Origin: an uncultured Parabacteroides sp.
GTDB lineage: Bacteria; Bacteroidota; Bacteroidia; Bacteroidales; Tannerellaceae
Direction: 5' to 3'
NCBI GenBank assembly: GCA_900770835.1
Contig: CAAGLQ010000167.1
Coordinates: forward strand, 1-29,107
Length of the DNA stretch: 29,107 bases
In this document: piece by piece, positions 23,943 to 29,107 of the stretch
How positions within the stretch are numbered: position 1 is the stretch's first letter
Layout: every line of letters begins with the position of its first letter
Position numbers and translations under genes: made by a program
The notes under the pieces: model-generated
Database searches by the model: none
What the model saw: the letters and a program-made list of their open reading frames with translations, nothing else
Told to the model about the DNA's origin: nothing

Positions 23943-24809
23943 ATGAGGGAAACGATCACTTACATACGTCATTCATTGCAAGAGATTTACCCTTCCGGGG
24001 AGCTGCAAGCATTCATCCGTATCATCATGGAAAGCGTTTGCGGTCTCACCACCTGCCAACTCTTAGCGGGCAAAGATAGGGATTTATCAGAAAAGGAGCG
24101 GTCAAAAATCGAGGAGATTGTCGAAGGGCTTCGGCAGCAACAGCCCATCCAATACCTCTTGGGTGAGGCCCTTTTCCATGGCTTGACCCTCAAAGTGACC
24201 CCAGCCGTCTTGATCCCCCGACCGGAGACAGCCGAATTGGTGGATCTCATCCTGCGGGATTGGCCTTCCGACTCCTCCCCTCGCCTCTTGGACGTGGGTA
24301 CAGGCAGTGGCTGTATCGCGATAGCATTGGCCAAAGCGCTCCCAAATGCGAAGATAGCGGCCATGGATGTCTCGCCAGAAGCGCTCAAAGTGGCCCAGGA
24401 AAATGCCCGGATGCAGGAAGTGGAGATCCAATTCAGGCAAGCAGACATCCTAAAAATAACGAACGCAGCGATTTCGAGTGTCGGAATTGTCGGAAATGTC
24501 GGGTTGGATGGGATTGTGAGCAATCCGCCCTACATCCTGCAAAAGGAAAGTGCGCAAATGGAGCGGAACGTGCTGGCCTACGAGCCTCATTTGGCCCTAT
24601 TCGTGCCAGACGACGATCCCCTGCTGTTCTATCGAGCCATTGCCGATTATGCCCGTACCGCCTTGCGTCCGGGCGGAAGGCTCTATTTCGAGATCAACCC
24701 ACTTTGTGCGGAAGCGATGGTGGAGATGTTGCAAGCCAAACAATTTAAAGCCATTGAGATCATGTGCGATTTTTATGGTAAATCCCGTTTTATCCTTGCG
24801 AGAATATGA
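23943..24809 (+). CDS. prmC: Peptide chain release factor N5-glutamine methyltransferase
   Basis: 288 residues from the ATG at 23943 (MRETITYIRHSLQE), which leaves room for a promoter; the frame extends further upstream into ribD but is not needed. It methylates the Gln of the GGQ motif in RF1/RF2. 'QPIQYLLGEALFHGL' (68–82) and 'VLIPRPETAELVD' (89–101) are the N-terminal hallmarks; SAM motif 'LLDVGTGSGCIAIALAKA' (115–132); active-site 'IVSNPPYI' (191–198). Just before it a 3×9-bp tandem repeat (24479–24505) encodes VGI-VGN-VGL, a small lineage-specific insertion. The stop codon overlaps the recX start (ATGA). Confidence 0.95.
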   Translation: MRETITYIRHSLQEIYPSGELQAFIRIIMESVCGLTTCQLLAGKDRDLSEKERSKIEEIVEGLRQQQPIQYLLGEALFHGLTLKVTPAVLIPRPETAELVDLILRDWPSDSSPRLLDVGTGSGCIAIALAKALPNAKIAAMDVSPEALKVAQENARMQEVEIQFRQADILKITNAAISSVGIVGNVGLDGIVSNPPYILQKESAQMERNVLAYEPHLALFVPDDDPLLFYRAIADYARTALRPGGRLYFEINPLCAEAMVEMLQAKQFKAIEIMCDFYGKSRFILARI

Positions 24810-25303
24810 AGACCGAAGAACAGCTATTGCAACAATTGGCCTCCCTTTGTGCCACCAAGGAGTGTTGCCTGCAAGACTTGCGCAAGAAATTGGAGAAAAG
24901 TGAATTGCCCGAAGAGGCCCAAGAGCGGATCTTGCAACGGCTACAAGCAGAACGCTTTGTGGATGAAGCTCGTTTCGCCCGTAGTTTCGCCCATGACAAA
25001 TTTCGCTTCAACCATTGGGGGCGCATCAAGATCAACTATGAATTGAGCCAGAAGGGGATCCCCTCATCCTTACGTGAGGATGCCTTGGGCGCCATTGAGG
25101 AAGAGCCTTACCGAGAAGCCTTGACCGATCTGCTTCGTGCGAAGTTGCGCTCCACCAAGGCCAAGAATGCCTATGAGTTGGTTCAAAAACTATTGCGATT
25201 TGCTGCCTCCCGAGGTTTCGAGAGTTCCCTCGCCTTGGAATGCACCCGTACCCTTCTCAACGAGGATGCCGATGATGCCTTGGATGCGTTCGATAGGATA
25301 TGA
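24806..25303 (+). CDS. recX: RecX-family regulatory protein
   Basis: 165 residues of mostly helical sequence; RecX binds RecA filaments and limits their activity. Family features are the N-terminal 'LCATKECCLQDLRKKLEKSEL' region, 'ERFVDEARFARSFAHDKFRFN' (about 50–70), 'WGRIKINYELSQKGI' and the C-terminal third repeat 'AYELVQKLLRFAASRGF'. The ATG overlaps the prmC stop by 4 bp, and comF starts inside its end. Length is typical for Bacteroidales. No recA is nearby. Confidence 0.9.
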   Translation: MKTEEQLLQQLASLCATKECCLQDLRKKLEKSELPEEAQERILQRLQAERFVDEARFARSFAHDKFRFNHWGRIKINYELSQKGIPSSLREDALGAIEEEPYREALTDLLRAKLRSTKAKNAYELVQKLLRFAASRGFESSLALECTRTLLNEDADDALDAFDRI

Positions 25304-25973
25304 ACTGTTGCACCTGTTCTTTCCCCGCCATTGCCTGCTTTGCGGACGCTCATTGGCGGAAGGGGAGGAGCACATCTGCCTGTATTGCCTATGCGAACTA
25401 CCTCGCACGGATCACCACCTACAAGTGGGCAACCCCTTGCAGGAGGCCCTACAAGAAGCTTTTCCTTTTGAGCGAGGAATGGCCTTCTTCTATTTTGAGC
25501 GAGGCGGGAAAATGCGTCAGTTTATACACGCTATCAAGTACAAAGGGAATAAAGAAGCTGGCTATTGGATCGGGCGTCATGTGGCCCACGAGTTGATGGC
25601 CGCCCAAAGTGATTTCGTCCAATTCGACTATTTAGTGCCCGTCCCGCTCCATCGAGACAGGCAACGCCAACGAGGGTTCAACCAATCGGAATGGATCGCC
25701 CGAGGGCTGCAATCCGTATGGGGCACACCCTTAGACACCACCTCACTCTGCCGTACGCAAGCGACCGAGAGCCAAACCCACCATAGCCCGCTCGAACGAT
25801 GGCAGAACGTATGTGCCGTTTTTAAGGCATCCGAAGGTTCCCCCTTGGCCGGCAAACGAGTTTTGCTGGTGGATGATGTCTGCACCACCGGCTCCACCTT
25901 TTTGGCTTGCGCCCACGCCCTTAATGCCCTTCCCGATACACGGGTGAGCTTCTTGGCACTGGCTGGCGCATAA
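25284..25973 (+). CDS. comF: ComF-family phosphoribosyltransferase-like protein
   Basis: 229 residues from the ATG at 25284 (MRSIGYELLHLFFPRHC); ATGs at 25266, 25272 and 25275 are alternatives. It begins with a four-cysteine zinc ribbon, 'CLLC' (17–20) and 'CLYC' (32–35). The middle has 'MRQFIHAIKYKGNKEAGYWIG' and 'LVPVPLHRDRQRQRGFNQSE', and the end carries the PRPP-binding motif 'VLLVDDVCTTGST' (193–205). ComF proteins support DNA uptake in competent bacteria; in Bacteroidales the role is not established. The start lies 20 bp inside recX in another frame, so the two are translationally coupled. Confidence 0.93.
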   Translation: MRSIGYELLHLFFPRHCLLCGRSLAEGEEHICLYCLCELPRTDHHLQVGNPLQEALQEAFPFERGMAFFYFERGGKMRQFIHAIKYKGNKEAGYWIGRHVAHELMAAQSDFVQFDYLVPVPLHRDRQRQRGFNQSEWIARGLQSVWGTPLDTTSLCRTQATESQTHHSPLERWQNVCAVFKASEGSPLAGKRVLLVDDVCTTGSTFLACAHALNALPDTRVSFLALAGA

Positions 25974-26025
25974 AATTCATCAAAAATTATCAGGTGGAAT
26001 TAGAGAGAATCTCGATCGCTTTGCC

Positions 26026-26033
26026 TATTTTTG
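26026..26033 (+). promoter_or_regulatory. Possible -7 box of pyrE
   Basis: TATTTTTG is a perfect TAnnTTTG, 28 nt before the pyrE ATG at 26062. No convincing -33 TTTG is seen at 19 nt. Confidence 0.45.
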
Positions 26034-26061
26034 CAACTCGAATTAAATTCATTTGGTCGAT

Positions 26062-26700
26062 ATGAAAGCACTGGAAAGATTAGTGGCAGAGAGGCTACTG
26101 AAAATTAAAGCTGTAAAATTGCAACCGGCAAATCCCTTTACTTGGGCAAGTGGCTGGAAGTCTCCCATCTACAACGACAACCGTAAGACACTCTCTTATC
26201 CGGCTGTACGTAGCTTCATCAAGGTGGAGTTGGCACGTGTAATCAGTGAGAAGTTTGAGAATGTGGATGCGATTGCAGGTGTCGCTACAGGCGCGATCGC
26301 ACAAGGAGCTATGGTAGCCGATCTGTTGGGTCTGCCTTTCGTGTATATCCGTTCAACGCCAAAAGATCATGGATTGGAGAATCTGATTGAGGGTGAGTTG
26401 AAACCCGGTTCGAAAGTGGTCATTATCGAGGATTTGGTATCTACCGGTGGCAGTAGCTTGAAGGCTGTACAGGCGGTTCGTAACTTTGGTTGCGATGTAG
26501 TCGGTATGGTAGCTATCTTCACCTATGGATTCCCGGTGGCTGAGGCAGCTTTCAAGGAGGCAAAGGTGACATTGACCACATTGAGCAACTATGACGCTGT
26601 CTTAGAGGAAGCTGTGCGCACGGATTACATTGACGAGTCTGAGATTGCCGTATTGCAGGAGTGGCGCAAGGATCCGGCACATTGGAATCCGGAGAAATAA
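26062..26700 (+). CDS. pyrE: Orotate phosphoribosyltransferase
   Basis: 212 residues from the ATG at 26062 (a TTG nine bases earlier is possible but less likely). It converts orotate and PRPP to OMP in pyrimidine synthesis. 'FTWASGWKSPIYNDNRKTLSYP' covers the orotate/substrate region (about 26–47), 'IAGVATGAIAQGAMVAD' follows, then 'YIRSTPKDHGLENLIEG' (K101, H103 of the mobile loop) and the PRPP motif 'VVIIEDLVSTGGSS' (119–132). Length is typical. The next gene starts 22 nt downstream, and the group pyrE–SRPBCC–argH reads as one operon. Confidence 0.96.
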   Translation: MKALERLVAERLLKIKAVKLQPANPFTWASGWKSPIYNDNRKTLSYPAVRSFIKVELARVISEKFENVDAIAGVATGAIAQGAMVADLLGLPFVYIRSTPKDHGLENLIEGELKPGSKVVIIEDLVSTGGSSLKAVQAVRNFGCDVVGMVAIFTYGFPVAEAAFKEAKVTLTTLSNYDAVLEEAVRTDYIDESEIAVLQEWRKDPAHWNPEK

Positions 26701-26722
26701 CGCCCCCGAAAAACACTTTTAG

Positions 26723-27136
26723 ATGGAAGAAAAATTTGTCAGTGAGATCAAACAGATCCCACACAATGTTGAACGTATCTATGGGATGCTGTCCGACCTC
26801 TCCAACCTGGAGCGTGTGAAAGACCGCATCCCAGCGGGTAAGGTGAAGGACTTCTCCTTTGATAGCGACAGCTGTAGCTTCGCAGTCGATCCGGTGGGAA
26901 AGATCCGTTTCCAAATTGTGGAACGGGAGCCCAACCAATTGATCAAGTTCGCTACCACCAATAGCCCCATCCCCCTGCATCTATGGATTCAACTGAAAGA
27001 GGTGGCCGAGGCCGACACACGCATGAAACTGACGGTTGGGGCTGAGTTGAATCCCTTCATCAAACAAATGGTGGCCAAGCCGTTGCAAGAAGCTATTGAC
27101 AAGATTGCCGAGGTTCTGGCGGTTCTGCCCTATTAA
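26723..27136 (+). CDS. SRPBCC-fold (START/polyketide cyclase-like) protein of unknown function
   Basis: 137 residues, no signal peptide. 'SEIKQIPHNVERIYGMLSDLSNLERVKDR' at the N-terminus, a central beta-meander ('DSCSFAVDPVGKIRFQIVEREPNQLIKF') and a long C-terminal helix ('NPFIKQMVAKPLQEAIDKIAEVL') give the helix–grip order of the SRPBCC superfamily, whose members bind hydrophobic ligands in a deep pocket. No ligand can be named. Its fixed place between pyrE and argH is usual in Bacteroidales and suggests co-transcription rather than a shared pathway. Confidence 0.8.
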   Translation: MEEKFVSEIKQIPHNVERIYGMLSDLSNLERVKDRIPAGKVKDFSFDSDSCSFAVDPVGKIRFQIVEREPNQLIKFATTNSPIPLHLWIQLKEVAEADTRMKLTVGAELNPFIKQMVAKPLQEAIDKIAEVLAVLPY

Positions 27137-27160
27137 AAATCCGTATTTTTTAAGATTAGA

Positions 27161-28501
27161 ATGGCACAAAAACTTTGGGAGAAAAATGTGCAGGTAGATC
27201 AAGAAGTGGATCGTTTCACGGTCGGCAAAGACCGGGAGATGGATCTCTACCTGGCCAAATATGATGTGTTAGGCTCGATGGCACACATCACCATGCTGGA
27301 GAGCATCGGCCTGCTGACCGCAGAAGAGTTACAAACCCTCTTGGCCGCCTTGCGAGAGATCTACAAGGTGGCAGATAGTGGTGCGTTCGTGATTGAAGAA
27401 GGTATTGAAGATGTCCACTCGCAAGTGGAGCTGATGCTGACCCGCTCGTTGGGCAACATGGGCAAGAAGATCCATAGCGGACGCTCACGTAACGACCAGG
27501 TCTTATTAGACTTAAAGCTCTTCACCCGTGCGCAAATCCAAGAGCTGGTGACGGCTGTCACCGATCTCTTCGAGGTCTTGCTCGCCCAAAGCAACCGCTA
27601 TCAGGCGGTATTGATGCCCGGATATACCCATTTGCAGGTAGCCATGCCCTCCTCTTTTGGCCTTTGGTTTGGTGCCTATGCGGAAAGTTTGGTGGATGAC
27701 CTGCAACTTTTGCAGGCCGCATATCGGGTGTGCAACCGCAACCCGTTGGGTTCCGCGGCCGGTTATGGCTCCTCTTTCCCGCTCAATCGCCAGCTCACTA
27801 CCGACCTCTTGGGTTTCGACTCCTTAGATTATAATGTGGTCTATGCCCAGATGGGACGAGGCAAGATGGAGCGGACGGTCGCTTTCGCCATGGCCGGTAT
27901 TGCCGCTACCCTCTCTAAATTGGCTTTTGACGCTTGCCTGTTCAACAGCCAAAACTTCGGGTTCATCAAGCTGCCCGATCAGTTCACGACCGGTTCCAGC
28001 ATCATGCCCCACAAGAAGAATCCAGACGTATTCGAGCTGACCCGTGCGAAATGCAACAAGCTCCAGGGATTGCCCCAACAGATCACCTTGATCTGCAACA
28101 ACCTGCCCTCGGGCTATTTCCGGGATCTGCAAATCATCAAAGAGGTGTTCCTGCCCGCTTTCGACGAGCTGAAAGATTGCCTCCGGATGGCAACCCACAT
28201 GTTGCGCGAGTTGAAGGTAAACGAGCATATCCTAGATGACGAGCGTTATGCCTTGATGTTCAGTGTAGAAGAGGTAAACCGCCGGGTATTGGCGGGCATG
28301 CCCTTCCGGGATGCCTACAAGCAGGTGGGCTTGGAGATCGAGGCCGGACAGTTCAAGCCCGACAAACAGGTGGCGCACACGCACGAGGGCAGCATTGGCA
28401 ACCCCTGCAACAAACAGATCGCCCAACTGATGCAGACAGTCATCCAAGGCTTTGACTTCGAGCGAATGAATAATGCGGAAAAACGGTTGCTCCATGCGTA
28501 A
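27161..28501 (+). CDS. argH: Argininosuccinate lyase
   Basis: 446 residues, cytoplasmic; splits argininosuccinate into arginine and fumarate. The fumarase/aspartase superfamily regions are all present: 'GIEDVHSQVELMLTRSLG' (81–98), 'HSGRSRNDQV' (105–114), 'MPGYTHLQVAMPSSFG' (152–167, catalytic base His158 region), 'NPLGSAAGYGSSFPLNR' (194–210) and the signature loop 'GSSIMPHKKNPD' (278–289) with the catalytic serine. Length is within the family range. The last 8 bp overlap the following lipoprotein gene, so the two are coupled. Confidence 0.96.
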   Translation: MAQKLWEKNVQVDQEVDRFTVGKDREMDLYLAKYDVLGSMAHITMLESIGLLTAEELQTLLAALREIYKVADSGAFVIEEGIEDVHSQVELMLTRSLGNMGKKIHSGRSRNDQVLLDLKLFTRAQIQELVTAVTDLFEVLLAQSNRYQAVLMPGYTHLQVAMPSSFGLWFGAYAESLVDDLQLLQAAYRVCNRNPLGSAAGYGSSFPLNRQLTTDLLGFDSLDYNVVYAQMGRGKMERTVAFAMAGIAATLSKLAFDACLFNSQNFGFIKLPDQFTTGSSIMPHKKNPDVFELTRAKCNKLQGLPQQITLICNNLPSGYFRDLQIIKEVFLPAFDELKDCLRMATHMLRELKVNEHILDDERYALMFSVEEVNRRVLAGMPFRDAYKQVGLEIEAGQFKPDKQVAHTHEGSIGNPCNKQIAQLMQTVIQGFDFERMNNAEKRLLHA

Positions 28502-28967
28502 GATCCTCCGAATCGGCCTATTGACCTTGGCTGGGATGGCCCTGGCCTGCTCCGAGAAGATCGAGATGCGCATACCCGTGCGTCCGGTCAACCTGGAGCT
28601 GGACTTGACCTATCAAGACAAGGCCCTCAACGCCATCCAAGGCTGGAAAATCTACCGGCAGAAAGATGTGGACCAAGCGGGCGAATATACCGGCTTCGGA
28701 GGTGTGCTGGTCTATCACGGACTGAACGCTTCGGGAGGCGACAGTTTCTATGCGTTCGATGCCGCCTGCCCCTACGAGGCCTCTAGTAGCATCACAATCG
28801 AGGTGGATGAGTCTGCCATCTATGGGATCTGCCCCAAATGTGGCAGTAAATATGAATTACTCAATGGCATTGGCAATCCGGTGGAAGGCCCTGCTGCTCA
28901 AGAGCGTTTCCAACTCCAACGCTATCAAACGGAGCAAGTGGGCACCAGGATTCACATCCACAACTGA
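28494..28967 (+). CDS. Lipoprotein with a degenerate Rieske-like domain
   Basis: 157 residues from the ATG at 28494, chosen for its lipoprotein signal (MRKILRIGLLTLAGMALAC, lipobox Cys19); an ATG at 28473 is possible. The C-terminal half follows the Rieske [2Fe-2S] fold: 'FDAACPYEA' (C92, Y94), then 'CPKCGSKYELLNGIGNPVEG' (C113, C116) and 'PAAQERFQLQRYQT'. In true Rieske proteins the ligands are C-x-H and C-x2-H; here the first His is Tyr and the second is Cys, so a normal 2Cys/2His cluster cannot form. A zinc site, a modified cluster, or a purely structural domain are possible. It overlaps argH by 8 bp and precedes tRNA-Gly. Confidence 0.75.
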   Translation: MRKILRIGLLTLAGMALACSEKIEMRIPVRPVNLELDLTYQDKALNAIQGWKIYRQKDVDQAGEYTGFGGVLVYHGLNASGGDSFYAFDAACPYEASSSITIEVDESAIYGICPKCGSKYELLNGIGNPVEGPAAQERFQLQRYQTEQVGTRIHIHN

Positions 28968-28995
28968 AAAAGTTGGAAAAAAGTTGAAAAGAAAA

Positions 28996-29026
28996 TTTGG
29001 TAGTTCAAAAATTTGTTCTACCTTTG
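28996..29026 (+). promoter_or_regulatory. Canonical Bacteroidetes promoter of tRNA-Gly
   Basis: -33 TTTG (28996–28999), exactly 19 nt, then -7 TACCTTTG (29019–29026, perfect TAnnTTTG). The tRNA begins 25 nt after the -7 box. This is the best housekeeping promoter in the window and a useful local reference for judging the others. Confidence 0.85.
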
Positions 29027-29051
29027 CAATCGCAAAAGAGAAACAAACCAT

Positions 29052-29107
29052 GCGGAAGTAGCTCAGTTGGTAGAGCATAACCTTGCCAAGGTTAGGGTCG
29101 CGGGTTC
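29052..29107 (+). tRNA. tRNA-Gly (GCC anticodon), 3' end beyond the window
   Basis: The sequence begins GCGGAAG (acceptor 5' strand), followed by the D arm with GCTC…GAGC around AGTTGGTA, the anticodon stem TAACC/GGTTA with loop TTGCCAA (anticodon GCC at 29085–29087), the variable loop, and the start of the T arm (GCGGGTTC). About 56 nt are present; the rest of the T arm and acceptor strand are cut off by the window edge. Confidence 0.95.

Noticed and set aside
28961..28975. Hairpin CAACT/AGTTG at the end of the Rieske-like gene as a terminator
   Set aside because: Only five base pairs, followed by A-rich rather than T-rich sequence on the plus strand.

Overview
The window comes from the chromosome of a member of the Bacteroidales, probably a gut Bacteroides/Parabacteroides-type organism. 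I base this on two SusC/SusD pairs, the block DUF6089–uppS–bamA–ompH–ompH–murI, the order prmC–recX–comF–pyrE–SRPBCC–argH, near absence of Shine-Dalgarno sequences, and Bacteroidetes-type promoters (TAnnTTTG -7 boxes). The clearest promoter, with a TTTG -33 element 19 nt upstream, drives the partial tRNA-Gly at the right edge. The species cannot be fixed from the sequence alone.

Left part (1–15.1 kb), accessory. A truncated susC and its susD end at a strong terminator. After a short palindromic repeat comes a decayed module: a PAP2 phosphatase reduced to three pieces, a full-length MurG-like glycosyltransferase with one nonsense codon, and a 118-bp relic of a metallophosphoesterase. A secreted PHP-type phosphodiesterase follows on the minus strand, diverging from a second, complete susC–susD pair. 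Next come intact versions of all three decayed genes: a PAP2 phosphatase with a C-terminal beta-barrel-like domain, and, convergent to it, the metallophosphoesterase–glycosyltransferase operon.

The most interesting signal joins these genes. Upstream of the phosphodiesterase and of the metallophosphoesterase–glycosyltransferase operon there are three TGTCA half-sites at an exact 11-bp period, followed 11 nt later by the same TTTCTTTG -7 box. This is the architecture of a PhoB-dependent Pho promoter. A weaker version (two half-sites, same geometry) precedes susC2. The metallophosphoesterase resembles PlcP, which removes phospholipid headgroups during phosphate starvation, and the glycosyltransferase resembles the Agt-type partner that glycosylates the resulting diacylglycerol. 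I therefore read the region as a candidate phosphate-starvation island: lipid remodelling, organophosphate hydrolysis and perhaps TonB-dependent uptake. The promoter structure is seen directly; the physiology is inference.

Right part (15.1–29.1 kb), core. A minus-strand cell-envelope cluster holds a DUF6242 lipoprotein, a DUF6089 barrel protein, UppS (undecaprenyl-PP synthase), BamA, two OmpH/Skp chaperones and MurI, with an attenuator-like terminator directly before murI. ribD and prmC diverge from a 48-bp gap. prmC–recX–comF overlap one another, then come pyrE, an SRPBCC protein, argH and a lipoprotein with a degenerate Rieske domain. The tRNA-Gly gene ends the window.
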